Assembly: GCA_024694565.1 (NCBI GenBank)
Contig: JAILJR010000229.1
Coordinates: 1 to 34,754, forward strand
Origin: Butyrivibrio sp.
GTDB taxonomy: Bacteria > Bacillota > Clostridia > Lachnospirales > Lachnospiraceae
Direction of reading: 5' to 3'
DNA length: 34,754 nt
Position 1 is the first letter of the stretch, and each line of letters begins with the position of its first letter. Positions 7,754 through 18,303 of the stretch are shown here, piece after piece. Position numbers and translations under genes: made by a program. The notes beneath the pieces were generated by a model. It was given only the letters and a program-made list of their open reading frames with translations. It had not been told where the DNA came from and made no database searches.

Positions 7754-8527
7754 ATGATTTTTGACACTCATGCTCATTATGACGACGAGCAGTTTGATAC
7801 AGACAGAAATGAGCTCTTATTGTCAATGAAGGACAATGGAATAGGGAATATAGTCAATGTGGGAGCTAATATGGCTTCTTCGGCAAGGTCGATCGGGCTC
7901 TCAAGGCAGTACGATTTTATATATGCTGCAGTAGGTGTTCATCCAAGTGACAGCTTGGAGCTTACTGATGACAGGCTAAGCGAGCTGAGGGAGATGAGCA
8001 GTGATCCCAAATGTGTAGCTATCGGGGAGATCGGACTTGATTATTACTGGCCTGAGCCTGACAGGGAGATTCAAAAGGTCTGGTTCAGAAAACAGCTCCG
8101 TCTTGCCAGAGAGGTAAAGCTTCCTGTGATAATCCACTCAAGGGATGCAGCACTTGATACTGTTACGATTCTGAAGGAAGAAGGGGCAGAAGATATCGGA
8201 GGAGTTGTCCACTGCTTTTCATACTCCAAGGAAGTTGCGCTTGAATGTGTAGGGATGGGCTTCTATATCGGAATCGGTGGCGTTCTGACGTTTAAGAATG
8301 CCAGAAGGCTGGTTGAGGCTGCAGAAGTACTTCCGCTGGAAAAAATTATCCTTGAGACGGACTGCCCATACCTTTCTCCGGTACCATTCAGAGGAAAGAG
8401 GAACAGCTCCTTAAACCTTGTGTATGTAGTTGAAAAGCTGGCAGAAATAAAGGGTGTATCTGCAGAAGAAATAATAGATGTAACAGAGAAAAACGCAAGA
8501 CTCATGTACAGGCTGGATAAGTCTTAA
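7754..8527 (+). CDS. tatD: TatD family metal-dependent hydrolase (DNase-type)
   Basis: This 257-residue TIM-barrel hydrolase belongs to the TatD/YabD/YcfH family, enzymes with 3'-5' exonuclease or D-aminoacyl-type hydrolase activity. The metal ligands are all visible: THAH (His6, His8), GEIGLDYYW (Glu92), IIHSRDA (His128), VVHCFS (His153) and LETDCPYLSP (Asp203). The C-terminal RGKRN follows as in the family. The ATG has only a modest ribosome site (GGGGA, 7 bases upstream). In Firmicutes tatD often stands next to ksgA, as here. The exact substrate is not determined by sequence. Confidence 0.93.
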   Translation: MIFDTHAHYDDEQFDTDRNELLLSMKDNGIGNIVNVGANMASSARSIGLSRQYDFIYAAVGVHPSDSLELTDDRLSELREMSSDPKCVAIGEIGLDYYWPEPDREIQKVWFRKQLRLAREVKLPVIIHSRDAALDTVTILKEEGAEDIGGVVHCFSYSKEVALECVGMGFYIGIGGVLTFKNARRLVEAAEVLPLEKIILETDCPYLSPVPFRGKRNSSLNLVYVVEKLAEIKGVSAEEIIDVTEKNARLMYRLDKS

Positions 8528-8530
8528 GGG

Positions 8531-8568
8531 GGTTATCCGCAGTATACCTGTGGGAAATACCTTTTTTT
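8531..8568 (+). terminator. Probable terminator after tatD
   Basis: A core stem CCGCAG/CTGTGG (8537-8542 with 8548-8553, one G-T pair), extended by GGT/ACC with an internal loop, is followed by seven T (8562-8568). It would separate tatD from the ksgA transcript at least partly. Confidence 0.55.
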
Positions 8569-8652
8569 GCATATAGAAGGTCTGTGCAGATCTGACAAAC
8601 AGATACTGTATATGGGCAGACGCCGATTTAAAAACATATCTGAGAGGTTTTT

Positions 8653-9531
8653 ATGGCATATCTTGGAAACAGTGCAAGAACCAAAGAGATCCTTGCAAAA
8701 TATAATATGAGTGCCAAAAAGAAATTCGGACAGAATTTTCTCATAGATGACAGGATTCTTGGAGGCATCATCGATGCGGCAGGCATAACAGAAGATGACT
8801 GCGTGCTGGAGATAGGTCCCGGGATAGGGACACTGACCCAGTACCTTGCAGAGAGTGCGGGGAAGGTTGTAAGCGTGGAGATCGATTCATCTCTTTTGCC
8901 CGTGCTGGATGAAACGCTGTCAGGTTACGGAAATGTCACGGTCATAAACAAGGATGTGCTCAAGGTGGATATAGACAGCATTGTATCCGGATACAACAGT
9001 GGAAGACCGGTCAAGGTCGTGGCAAATCTGCCCTACTATATCACCACACCGATCATCATGAAGCTTTTTGAGAGCGGTGCAAAAATTGAGTCCGTCACTG
9101 TAATGGTCCAGAAAGAGGTTGCAGACAGGATGGCAGCAGCTCCGGGGAGCAAGGACTACGGGTCATTGTCTCTTGCAGTATCATATTACGCTAAGGCCGA
9201 AAAGGTCATGGATGTACCACCCGGAAGCTTTATTCCACAGCCAAAGGTTGGTTCTGCGGTGGTTAGACTTATAAGATATGACAGGCCTCCGGTTACAGCA
9301 GCAGATGAAAAATATATGTTTGAGATAATACGGCAGGCATTCAATCAAAGGAGAAAGACAATAGCCAACTGTCTTGCAAACAACCCGTCTCTCGGACTTA
9401 CCAGACAACAGGTGTGCGACGGGCTTTATAAGATGGGAATTGATGATAAGGCAAGGGGTGAAACCCTTAGTCTTTCGCAGTTTGCCGAGCTTTCCGATAT
9501 TTTACAAAGCAGGGACGCTATGATAAACTAA
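8653..9531 (+). CDS. rsmA: 16S rRNA (adenine1518/1519-N6) dimethyltransferase
   Basis: RsmA/KsgA dimethylates two adjacent adenines in the 3' hairpin of 16S rRNA during late 30S maturation, using S-adenosylmethionine. The 292-residue protein has [10 protein letters not shown] near the N-terminus, the SAM motif [11 protein letters not shown] (52-62), the acidic motif VEID, and the catalytic NLPYYI (125-130). The C-terminal small domain contains FNQRRKT. A GAGAGG ribosome site precedes the ATG. The gene for RNase M5 (rnmV), commonly found between tatD and ksgA in Firmicutes, is not present here. Confidence 0.96.
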   Translation: MAYLGNSARTKEILAKYNMSAKKKFGQNFLIDDRILGGIIDAAGITEDDCVLEIGPGIGTLTQYLAESAGKVVSVEIDSSLLPVLDETLSGYGNVTVINKDVLKVDIDSIVSGYNSGRPVKVVANLPYYITTPIIMKLFESGAKIESVTVMVQKEVADRMAAAPGSKDYGSLSLAVSYYAKAEKVMDVPPGSFIPQPKVGSAVVRLIRYDRPPVTAADEKYMFEIIRQAFNQRRKTIANCLANNPSLGLTRQQVCDGLYKMGIDDKARGETLSLSQFAELSDILQSRDAMIN

Positions 9532-9572
9532 CTACTAGATATAGTAGCAATAGCACCAAAGAGGTGGAGATT

Positions 9573-12500
9573 TTGGATAAAGTCGAATATAAAATTCGAG
9601 CCGATGAAATAAAGGCTTTGATTGGGGAAGGCAGATTTGCCGAAGCAGTTAATATAGCTGATACCATAGATTGGAAGCGTGTGAAGAGCGTTTCGATGCT
9701 GTGTACCATAAGTGACCTGTACAAGCTAAACAGGCGTTTTCAGGAGAGTAAGGATATCCTCCTGATGGCCTATGACAGACATCCAACAGGTCGCCTTATT
9801 GTGTATTCTCTTTGTGAGCTCTCCATTAAGATGGGTGAATTCGTTCAGGCGGTTGAGTATTACAAGGAATTTGTGAGGATCGCACCGCGTGATACCAGCA
9901 GATATATCCTGCAGTACAAGCTGTACGAGGCACAGGAAGTCAGCCTCGAGGAGCGCATAGCTGTACTTGAGGAATTCAAAAAGCATGATTACAGGGAGAG
10001 ATGGGCATATGAGCTTGCCTATCTTTATCACAGGGTGGGTCTTACAACTGAGTGCATAGAGGAATGTGATGAGATTTTCCTGTGGTTTGGAGATGGAAGA
10101 TATGTAATGAAGGCACTTGAGCTGAAAGCGCTTCATGAGCCTCTTTCTCCCCAGCAGCAGGACAGATATGTCAGATACAAGCAGAGCCATGGTGGAGTTT
10201 TTGACGCTTCCATCGTCAATGAGAAGGATGAAGTCGGCAAGGACGAGACGAGGACCGTGGAGATTAAGCAGCCCACAAAGGAAATGCCGCGTGTCACTGA
10301 CAAGATGATCGAGGACTATAACAGTGGCAGAACCTACGAACAGGAGGAAGAGGCAGAAAGAACCAGGGAATTTGTTCCGGGAGACATTGAAAAAGCTGTT
10401 GCCCTGACCAGGGATAAACAGCCTGTATCCGAGACAAAGACTGATGCAAATGTGCAGCAGACCAGGGATTATGATGAGATAGTTTATCCTCACATAAGTG
10501 AGATAAAAGCACCTGCTTTTGACGTAAGCAAATACAATACTTTAAACCTCCAGGAATCTCTCAAGGAGAGCCTTAAGGAGGTTATTGGTGATGACACAAA
10601 GGATATGAATACAGCTTCCCTGGAGACCAGAGAAATTGCACCTGAGGGTCTTGCACCTATCACAGAAGAAATATTTGAGGATACCGAAGCGGTAGTTCCG
10701 GAAAACACCGGTACAGAAACATTTTTCGATCAGACATCAGACTTTAAGGAGCTTCGGCCGGAGTATGATGACTATCCTTCAGACAATACAGATGCCTATG
10801 ATGATATCGATGATGATCACTCAAAAGAGGTGACGGCAAAGATACCGCTTGAAGGCATTAAGAATAAAAGCGTCGATGAGGTATTCTTTGATACTTCACC
10901 AAGGATGGGTATTGAGATAAAGTATAGCGAAAAAGGTCCGATACTGGGTGAAGAAAAAAAGGTTGCGAGGGACGAAAGAAAGCATCAGGACAAAGAGGAA
11001 TATTTAAGTGACGACCTTCCTTTAGAGGAAGAGAACATTCCTGAGGAAGAATTTTTCGAGGAGGATGACCTTCCTTTAGAGGAAGAGGACATCCCTGAAG
11101 AAGAGTATTACGAGGAGGACGAACCCTCCGCTTCGCCAGATGCAGTTCCAAGGAAGGATTATTACAAGGACGAAGAAGCCTTTGATGACGAAAATGATAT
11201 TCCTGAAGAAGAGTATTATGAAGAGGAATACCTTCCGGAAGAAAATCCTCCGCAGAATAATAAGCCAATAAGGGCTGCTCAAGATGAGAATCTGTCAAGG
11301 AAAGAGTATTATGAAGAGGATGAGTATCTTCCTGATGATGAGTCCGCTGATAGAGTGGAAATTGCTGAGGATGAGTCTGTAGATACAGGGAGAATGGCTG
11401 ATGACGAGCCTGTAGATACAGGGGAAATTGACGAGGATGAGCCTGTATATGAAAAGCCCTCAAAGAAGAGCCTTCTTGAGGATGAGGTACCGGGTGCTGT
11501 GATCCATCCCAATTCCAACTATCAGATGCACAACCACTTTGAGAGTATGCTCACTCAGGAATCAGACGGACAGATCACTCTGGCCGTTGAGCCGGAGCCG
11601 GAAGTTGAAAAACAGATAACCGGGCAGATAAGTATTGCGGAATATCTGGAAAACTGGGAGAAATACAAGAGGGACCAGCAGCAAAAGCAGCTTGAGAGCG
11701 TCAAGCAGAGAGTTGCCGATGAGACCGGCGACATGTTTGCTGACTTCGAAGAGAAGACCAGGGAAGGTCTTCAGGAGAGAATAGAAAAAGCAATAAACAA
11801 TGCAATCAAGAAGGAGCGTGAGGAGAAGTATTCCGGAAGAGGCGACTGGAGCGTAACGAGGGAAGATGTGATAAACGCTGCTATTGAAAGCGCAGTCAAT
11901 GCTCCTTCAAAGGATGAAGAAGAGGAAGCACATCAGCCGATTGAAGCTGAGACAAAAACACAGGTGACGAATGTCGAAGCATCAGAAGAAGGTGCTGAAG
12001 ATAATGAGAAGTTGCAGGAAAAAGCCGTTGATCAGGTCAGCGCTTCAAAGACAGCACAGGATGAAAATTCCGGTACTTCAACAGGCAACACCGGTAATGA
12101 ATCTGTTTCGAATGATGGAGGAGCTGATAAAGCACAGGCTTCTTCTGAGAGCAGAAAAGCGCCGAAGACAGAATCTGAGAATAAGGATATTTCTAAAAAA
12201 TCAGAGGAAAAAAAGAAGGCACAGCATATTGGAAACAGGGAGATTGAAGAGCGTGTAAGGAGTATGACACCTGAGGAGAAAGAGCTCTTCGGTCCCTATA
12301 TCCATCACAAAAAGTCGAGAAGACAGATAATAAATGCCATTGACAACCTGAGTATGGATGCTTATTCCGGCAATGCAATTGTTACAGGAGAAGAGGGCGC
12401 GGGAACAGTCAATCTTGCGAAGGGACTTATAAAAGCCATGCAGGCCCAGGATGCAAACTTCAATGGCAAGGTTGCAAAGATAACGGCAAATACACTAAAC

Positions 12501-13007
12501 AAGAAGAGCACATCCGGTATATTTGACAAGCTGACAAACGGAGCACTCATTATACAGAGGGCTGCAGATCTGGATGATGATACTGTAAGTGAAGTCCTGA
12601 AGATACTTCAGAATGAGAACAAGGGTCTTGTTCTTGTCATGGAGGATACAAGGGAAGATATGGACAGATTCCTTGAAAGGAATCCTGCTCTTAAGCAAAG
12701 CTTCAACGTCAGGGTAGATATTGAGGCACTTGACGACGATTCGCTTGTGGCATATGCAAGGCAGTATGCGCTTGAAAAGGAATTTGCAATAGACAACCTC
12801 GGCATTCTTGCACTTCACACCAGGATAAGCGAGAGGCAGACACTGGACCATGATGTAACTGTTTCAGAGGTCAAAGACATAGTCGATGATGCTATTTATT
12901 TTGCGACGAAGAGAAATCTTGGTCATTTTGTTGACCTTTTGGTCAATAAAAGGTACGATGAGAATGACATGATTATTCTAAGAGAAAAAGATTTCATGCA
13001 TGACTAA
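9573..13007 (+). CDS. TPR protein with acidic repeats and a degenerate CbxX/SpoVK-like AAA domain
   Basis: The 1144-residue product has three parts. Residues 1 to about 205 are helical TPR-like repeats (for example [20 protein letters not shown]). Residues about 206-900 are a highly acidic, probably disordered linker with repeated DLPLEEE(D/N)IPEEE(Y/F) units around 470-580. Residues about 912-1144 align by eye with CbxX/CfqX AAA proteins. There Walker A reads TGEEGAGT (Lys replaced by Thr) and Walker B reads [10 protein letters not shown] (Asp-Glu replaced by Gln-Arg), so ATP hydrolysis is unlikely. I prefer the TTG at 9573, placed behind GAGGTGGAG; a GTG at 9564 in the same frame has no ribosome site. 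It lies between ksgA and glgB with short gaps. It is probably a scaffold; the function is unknown. Confidence 0.75.
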   Translation: MDKVEYKIRADEIKALIGEGRFAEAVNIADTIDWKRVKSVSMLCTISDLYKLNRRFQESKDILLMAYDRHPTGRLIVYSLCELSIKMGEFVQAVEYYKEFVRIAPRDTSRYILQYKLYEAQEVSLEERIAVLEEFKKHDYRERWAYELAYLYHRVGLTTECIEECDEIFLWFGDGRYVMKALELKALHEPLSPQQQDRYVRYKQSHGGVFDASIVNEKDEVGKDETRTVEIKQPTKEMPRVTDKMIEDYNSGRTYEQEEEAERTREFVPGDIEKAVALTRDKQPVSETKTDANVQQTRDYDEIVYPHISEIKAPAFDVSKYNTLNLQESLKESLKEVIGDDTKDMNTASLETREIAPEGLAPITEEIFEDTEAVVPENTGTETFFDQTSDFKELRPEYDDYPSDNTDAYDDIDDDHSKEVTAKIPLEGIKNKSVDEVFFDTSPRMGIEIKYSEKGPILGEEKKVARDERKHQDKEEYLSDDLPLEEENIPEEEFFEEDDLPLEEEDIPEEEYYEEDEPSASPDAVPRKDYYKDEEAFDDENDIPEEEYYEEEYLPEENPPQNNKPIRAAQDENLSRKEYYEEDEYLPDDESADRVEIAEDESVDTGRMADDEPVDTGEIDEDEPVYEKPSKKSLLEDEVPGAVIHPNSNYQMHNHFESMLTQESDGQITLAVEPEPEVEKQITGQISIAEYLENWEKYKRDQQQKQLESVKQRVADETGDMFADFEEKTREGLQERIEKAINNAIKKEREEKYSGRGDWSVTREDVINAAIESAVNAPSKDEEEEAHQPIEAETKTQVTNVEASEEGAEDNEKLQEKAVDQVSASKTAQDENSGTSTGNTGNESVSNDGGADKAQASSESRKAPKTESENKDISKKSEEKKKAQHIGNREIEERVRSMTPEEKELFGPYIHHKKSRRQIINAIDNLSMDAYSGNAIVTGEEGAGTVNLAKGLIKAMQAQDANFNGKVAKITANTLNKKSTSGIFDKLTNGALIIQRAADLDDDTVSEVLKILQNENKGLVLVMEDTREDMDRFLERNPALKQSFNVRVDIEALDDDSLVAYARQYALEKEFAIDNLGILALHTRISERQTLDHDVTVSEVKDIVDDAIYFATKRNLGHFVDLLVNKRYDENDMIILREKDFMHD

Positions 13008-13025
13008 AAGAATCAGGAGATAAGA

Positions 13026-14996
13026 ATGAGCCAAAAAGTATTTATTTCAGAAGACGACGAGTATCTATTTGGTCAGGGAACTCATTATGAGATATATGAG
13101 AAGCTTGGCGCTCATCCTTCAGAGGAAAAGGGAAAGAAGGGATTCTTCTTTGCCGTATGGGCACCTAACGCTGCTGATGTACACGTAGTGGGTGATTTCA
13201 ACGGATGGGATGAAAATGCCCACCAGATGACAAGGACAAAGACAGGAAATATCTGGACCTTATTCATACCGGGTATCGGTGTCGGAGTTCTTTACAAGTA
13301 CCTTATCACCACGCAGGACGGAAGGAAGCTCTACAAGGCAGATCCTTATGCAAACTATGCAGAGCTGCGTCCGGGAAATGCTTCAAGAACCACGGATCTT
13401 TCAGGCTTCAAGTGGTCTGACAAGGCATGGTACGACGGATTAAAGGGCAAGGAAATGAAGCGCATGCCCATTGCTATCTATGAGTGCCATATAGGATCAT
13501 GGATGAAACATCCGGATGGAACTGAAGATGGATTTTATACCTACAGACAGTTTGCTGACAGGATCGTAGAGTACTTGAAGGAGATGAAGTATACACACAT
13601 CGAGCTCATAGGTATTGCTGAGCATCCTTTTGACGGTTCCTGGGGATATCAGGTTACAGGATATTATGCTCCCACATCAAGATATGGAGAGCCTACCGAC
13701 TTTATGTATCTTGTAAATGAGCTTCACAAGAATGGTATCGGTGTTATCCTTGACTGGGTACCTGCTCACTTCTGTCCCGACGAATTCGGTCTTTCAACCT
13801 TTGACGGAACATGCATCTATGAGCATCCGGACCCAAGGAAGGGAGAGCATCCTGACTGGGGAACCAAGATCTTCAACCTCGAAAAGCCGGAGGTAAAGGA
13901 CTTCCTCATTGCAAATGCGCTTTTCTGGATCCGTCAGTTCCATGTGGACGGACTTAGGGTTGATGCTGTTGCATCCATGCTCTATCTTGACTATGGCAAG
14001 CGCGACGGTCAGTGGGTTCCCAACAAGTACGGCGATAACAAGAACCTTGATGCTATTGAATTCTTCAAGCATTTCAACAGTGTCGTAAGAGGAACATATC
14101 CACAGGTTCTCACAATAGCAGAAGAGTCAACAGCCTGGCCGAAGGTAACAGCTCCTCCGGAGGAGGATGGTCTTGGCTTTGCCTTCAAGTGGAATATGGG
14201 ATGGATGCATGACTTCTGTGAGTACATGAAGCTGGATCCATACTTCAGACAGGGTGCACATTACATGATGACCTTCGCAATGAGCTACAACAGTGCGGAG
14301 AATTACATTCTTCCTCTCTCCCACGATGAGGTTGTTCACTTAAAGTGCTCTATGGTTGAGAAGATGCCGGGATATAAGATTGACAAGTATGCCAATCTCA
14401 GGGTGGGATACACCTTTATGTTTGGCCATTCAGGCAAGAAGCTTCTGTTCATGGGCCAGGATTTTGGCCAGGAGCGTGAGTGGAGTGAAAAGAGGGAGCT
14501 TGACTGGTTCCTGCTTGCAGAGCCTCTGAACAGGGGAATGAAGGAATATGTCGGACAGCTTCTTGAGCTGTACAGAAAGTATCCTGCTCTGTATGAGGTC
14601 GATGATGACTGGGGCGGCTTTGAGTGGATCAATGCCGATGACAAGGAACGCAGTACATACAGCTTCTACAGAAGAGCCTCAAACGGAAAGGACAACATTC
14701 TCTTTGTACTTAACATGACACCCATGGAGAGAAAGAACTTCATGGTAGGTGTACCATATTCCGGAGTATATACGAATCTTCTCGACAGTGCCAAGGAGTG
14801 CTTCGGCGGAAACGGAAGCAATGTGCCGGAGAAGATCAAGGCTGTCAAGGGTCTGTGTGATTATCAGGATTACAGCATCGAATTTGATCTGCCACCTTAC
14901 GGAGCAGAGGTATTCCTGTTCCAGACCAAGGAAGATAAGGATAAGCCGGCTAAGAAGAACCCTTTAAAGAAGGTATTTGGCAAGAAAGAAGACTAA
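13026..14996 (+). CDS. glgB: 1,4-alpha-glucan branching enzyme
   Basis: GlgB introduces alpha-1,6 branches in glycogen. The 656-residue protein has an N-terminal CBM48 domain (about 35-130, with WAPNA and VVGDFNGW) and a GH13 catalytic barrel (about 145-510) containing EHPFDGSWGYQ. The catalytic residues are Asp313 in GLRVDAVASM, Glu366 in TIAEEST and Asp434 in LSHDEVVH. A C-terminal all-beta domain is followed by an unusual Lys-rich tail (last 25 residues). It starts 18 bases after the TPR protein, behind an AGGAGA ribosome site, and ends at a strong terminator. No other glycogen genes are in the window, so glycogen metabolism is not clustered here. Confidence 0.96.
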   Translation: MSQKVFISEDDEYLFGQGTHYEIYEKLGAHPSEEKGKKGFFFAVWAPNAADVHVVGDFNGWDENAHQMTRTKTGNIWTLFIPGIGVGVLYKYLITTQDGRKLYKADPYANYAELRPGNASRTTDLSGFKWSDKAWYDGLKGKEMKRMPIAIYECHIGSWMKHPDGTEDGFYTYRQFADRIVEYLKEMKYTHIELIGIAEHPFDGSWGYQVTGYYAPTSRYGEPTDFMYLVNELHKNGIGVILDWVPAHFCPDEFGLSTFDGTCIYEHPDPRKGEHPDWGTKIFNLEKPEVKDFLIANALFWIRQFHVDGLRVDAVASMLYLDYGKRDGQWVPNKYGDNKNLDAIEFFKHFNSVVRGTYPQVLTIAEESTAWPKVTAPPEEDGLGFAFKWNMGWMHDFCEYMKLDPYFRQGAHYMMTFAMSYNSAENYILPLSHDEVVHLKCSMVEKMPGYKIDKYANLRVGYTFMFGHSGKKLLFMGQDFGQEREWSEKRELDWFLLAEPLNRGMKEYVGQLLELYRKYPALYEVDDDWGGFEWINADDKERSTYSFYRRASNGKDNILFVLNMTPMERKNFMVGVPYSGVYTNLLDSAKECFGGNGSNVPEKIKAVKGLCDYQDYSIEFDLPPYGAEVFLFQTKEDKDKPAKKNPLKKVFGKKED

Positions 14997-15040
14997 AAAA
15001 TACTGAAACTAAAGAAATAGTTTTTATGAGCCGAAATAAG

Positions 15041-15071
15041 AGGTGATGGACATATGTCCATCACCTTTTTT
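15041..15071 (+). terminator. Intrinsic terminator after glgB
   Basis: A perfectly self-complementary 26-base palindrome (15041-15066) followed by a T-run to 15071 forms a 11-bp stem with an ATAT loop. It closes the ksgA to glgB transcript and isolates the flagellar genes downstream. Confidence 0.9.
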
Positions 15072-15101
15072 CCTGTGTTTTTTTGATTAGTGAGGATTAG
15101 A

Positions 15102-18100
15102 ATGGGCATAAATTTTCAGACGATAACCGGACAGAAGAACAGAAATGAAGGAATTGTACCACAGATGGAAACATACGAAAGACCCATGGGAAAGACGCAG
15201 GGGACCGGCAGTGTTAAAAAGTCAGGGTACAGCCTTGAGCTCGATCCGGGCAGGATGAGCGATAATCTTTATTCCGGACATACAAGGAGTCTTGAGGACA
15301 TATCATCCATGGCCGGGGATACGGATGTAAAGCTGCAGCACAACTATATGGCTCTTATGTCAAATACCATGTCCGAGGAAGATTATAAAAAGGCTATGGA
15401 AGATGGGTTTGACTTAAAGGATATGAATCCTGATGAGACAGTGAGCATTGTTGATAAAATAAAGGGTGTTCTTCTTACTTCAGGAGTTGAGGTTGTTGGA
15501 TACAATGATGATATCAGTGTGGACAAACTGAAAAAGATCACCGGAAGTGAGGCAGCAGCCAACGCGATCAAGGACAGCTTCAGCGAAAATGATATACCCG
15601 TTACGCCTCAGAATGTAAAAGAGGCAAAGACAGCCCTGGACCAGATTGCCGAGATTGAATCCCTAAGTGACGGGGCAATAAAGTTCATGGTTGAAAATGA
15701 CATGGAGCCCACCATTGGCAATCTGTACCTTTCATCACACAGTACGAACGGGATGAATATGATGGGAAGGGGCTTCTATGCCCAGGATTCAAAGGGGTAT
15801 TATGCTCAGAAGGCAGAAGATGTCGATCTTGAGCAGCTTTCACCGCAGATAGACAGGGTGATAGATGAGGCCGGACTTGATAAAAATGATGAGAAGATAA
15901 GAGATAATGCAAGGTGGATCATTACAGAGGGAATACCACTGACAGATAAGACACTCAGAAAAGTCACGGAGCTTAAAGCTATTGAATTTCCTGTTTCTTT
16001 AGAGGACGCAGGCAGGGCGGTGGCGTCGGCCCTTGTTGATGGGAAAAAGGCTTCTGACGGAAACGTTGCCACCAAAGAGTCAGTTATACGCAGGGCAGAG
16101 GAGCTGGTCGAAAAAGTAAGTGAGATAAATGACAAGGATCTGTCCGGGGTAATGGAAGACGGCAAAGAGCTCAATATTCGAAATCTCTGGAATGAGCATG
16201 AATCATCTAAGGGCCGTGCAGATACTCCTAATGAGGCATCAAAGGCAATTGCCTCTGATATGGCAGATGCATCAGGTTCTGATCGAAGCATCCAGCCTGA
16301 AAGTGACAGAAAGCTTGTTGCAGCAAGGCTTCAGCTTGAGGAAGTCAGGCTGCGGATGAGCTTTGATGCAAACAAGAGACTGCTTGACAGCGGTTTTGAA
16401 ATAGATACTGCTCCAATGGAGGAGCTGATTGGGAGGCTTAAGAAGGTTTTGTCCCGCATTGATGATGAGACGGCAGGAGATATCATAGATGAAGTGACAG
16501 GGGTTGGTCCTTCAAATGCTAACCGGGTTTTTGAGTTCACTTTATCAAGAATAGATATTATTAAAAATGCGCCGGCACCACTTGTGGGAGAGCTGGATAC
16601 AGAGCTGGAGAGCAGGAGCCTTCTTTCCATAAGCAAAAAGGCCGAGGATATGACAGCAAGGTTCAGGCAGGCAGGCCGGGACTACGAGAAGCTTATGACG
16701 GCACCAAGAGCTGATCTTGGCGACAGTATAAAAAAGGCTTTCAGAAATATTGATGATATATTGAAAGACCTGGGGGAGGAATTAAATGACGAGAACAGGC
16801 GTGTCATCAGGATTCTCGGCCACAACAGCATGGAGATAAGCAAAGAGAACATTGAGAGGGTCAGAAGCTTTGATGAAAAGCTGCAGTCGACCATAGGAAG
16901 ACTAAAGCCGGGAGCCGTATTCGAGCTTATCAGAGAGGGAAAGAACCCTCTGTCCATGACTATAGATGAGCTTTCGCAGAATCTTGACAGAGGGCAGGAT
17001 TCTGACAGCAGTAAAAGGGGAAAGAGCGAAGAGAGATATGCAAGATTCCTCTATAAGCTTGAACATAAAGGGGATATAACAGAGGAGGAGAGAAAATCCT
17101 TTATTGGTATTTACAGGCTCTTTAATACCCTGAGATCCACAGATTACCAGGCTATAGGATCGCTCCTTGAGACCGGCCGGAGTATGACTGTCGGAAATCT
17201 GCTGGATGCCACAAGGAATATGAAGGCTAAGCGGCGGGGAATGGATTATACGATCGATGATGACTTTGGCGGAATTTCACTTTCTGACAAAAAGACCGGT
17301 GAAAAGATAGATGAGCAGGTAAGCTCTGCCTTCAGATATTACCGGGCAAAGGCAGAGGAAGTATACGAAAACCTTTCGCCTGAAAAGTTAAAACAGGCAA
17401 ATCCCGGAAATGACACTCTTTTGCCAAAGCTTGCAGATGACCTTAAGAGGGCAGAGGAAGATCAGGAGCTTGACAGAGCATATGTAAGGGAACAGGTTGA
17501 GAGCATAAGGCAGACCATGTCGGGAAAAGCTGCCGAAACAGCCGCAAGGGATTTAAAGGCTGCGGACATCGCCGTGACCTACAATAATGTTGAGGCAGCA
17601 ATATCCGAGAAGAGAGACCGGCGTTACGGTCGTATATGGGACAGGCTCAAGGACTTTAAGGAGGTGCCTGACCTTAAAGAAAAGCTGTCGGACGATGATT
17701 ATCAGAATGAGTATCTTAAGATTATGGACGATGTGTCCGATAAACTATCTGAAGAGCTAATGACCGGCGATGATAAATATATTGATGTCAGAGCAATATC
17801 TCTTTTGCAGAAGCAGATCTCAGTGATGGGAAGGGGTGCTGAAAATGGCAGTTTTGAAGTGCCTGTGGAGATAGATGGTCAGGTTGTCTCCATGAATGTC
17901 ACGCTGAAAAGTGATGCGGGATCAGATTCAAGGATGGATGCCAGTGTTTGGACCGATGAATACGGACTTCTTACAGCATCCCTGACTGCCGGTGATGGTC
18001 AGGTCAGGGGAATGCTGATGGCGACAAGAGGAAGGACAAGCGAGGGGTCTGAATATCTGGATAAGGTTAGGGAAAACCTGTGTGAAAGACTTTCAAATAT

Positions 18101-18272
18101 GGCGGAAGGGATAGAAGCAAAGAGCGAAAATATCTCAATCCTGTTCAATGCACAGGTTCAGCCTTCTTCGATGAGAGGGGAAGAGGCTATTGCCACGGAA
18201 GGCAGAAAAATCGAACAAACTAAAACAAAGACACTTCTGACAATGGCAAAGGCTTTTATTGAAGCCCTGTAA
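15102..18272 (+). CDS. Large uncharacterised protein encoded next to flagellin
   Basis: The 1056-residue protein has no signal peptide and no membrane segment. It is rich in charged helices throughout, with repeated short DE/K-rich units such as RAEELVEKVSEIN. The C-terminal 190 residues look different: a beta-rich stretch (FEVPVEIDGQVVSMNVTLK) followed by a helix. This is reminiscent of the C-terminal domain of the hook-length protein FliK, but that is only a shape match. I associate such proteins with flagellar loci of Butyrivibrio and relatives (possibly DUF6240), from memory. The ATG at 15102 is preferred because GAGG lies 6 bases before it; a GTG at 15090 has none. Flagellin starts 31 bases after its stop, so co-transcription is likely. 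Confidence 0.6.
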   Translation: MGINFQTITGQKNRNEGIVPQMETYERPMGKTQGTGSVKKSGYSLELDPGRMSDNLYSGHTRSLEDISSMAGDTDVKLQHNYMALMSNTMSEEDYKKAMEDGFDLKDMNPDETVSIVDKIKGVLLTSGVEVVGYNDDISVDKLKKITGSEAAANAIKDSFSENDIPVTPQNVKEAKTALDQIAEIESLSDGAIKFMVENDMEPTIGNLYLSSHSTNGMNMMGRGFYAQDSKGYYAQKAEDVDLEQLSPQIDRVIDEAGLDKNDEKIRDNARWIITEGIPLTDKTLRKVTELKAIEFPVSLEDAGRAVASALVDGKKASDGNVATKESVIRRAEELVEKVSEINDKDLSGVMEDGKELNIRNLWNEHESSKGRADTPNEASKAIASDMADASGSDRSIQPESDRKLVAARLQLEEVRLRMSFDANKRLLDSGFEIDTAPMEELIGRLKKVLSRIDDETAGDIIDEVTGVGPSNANRVFEFTLSRIDIIKNAPAPLVGELDTELESRSLLSISKKAEDMTARFRQAGRDYEKLMTAPRADLGDSIKKAFRNIDDILKDLGEELNDENRRVIRILGHNSMEISKENIERVRSFDEKLQSTIGRLKPGAVFELIREGKNPLSMTIDELSQNLDRGQDSDSSKRGKSEERYARFLYKLEHKGDITEEERKSFIGIYRLFNTLRSTDYQAIGSLLETGRSMTVGNLLDATRNMKAKRRGMDYTIDDDFGGISLSDKKTGEKIDEQVSSAFRYYRAKAEEVYENLSPEKLKQANPGNDTLLPKLADDLKRAEEDQELDRAYVREQVESIRQTMSGKAAETAARDLKAADIAVTYNNVEAAISEKRDRRYGRIWDRLKDFKEVPDLKEKLSDDDYQNEYLKIMDDVSDKLSEELMTGDDKYIDVRAISLLQKQISVMGRGAENGSFEVPVEIDGQVVSMNVTLKSDAGSDSRMDASVWTDEYGLLTASLTAGDGQVRGMLMATRGRTSEGSEYLDKVRENLCERLSNMAEGIEAKSENISILFNAQVQPSSMRGEEAIATEGRKIEQTKTKTLLTMAKAFIEAL

Positions 18273-18303
18273 TGTTGATGGGCCGTGAAGAATCGAGGTA
18301 GGC

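Noticed and set aside
9726..10493. 255-codon open frame on the minus strand
   Set aside because: Antisense shadow of the TPR region of the large protein; no ribosome site or domain.
10858..11463. 201-codon open frame on the minus strand with His/Leu/Gln repeats
   Set aside because: Mirror of the acidic GAA/GAG repeats of the plus-strand gene; no start signal.
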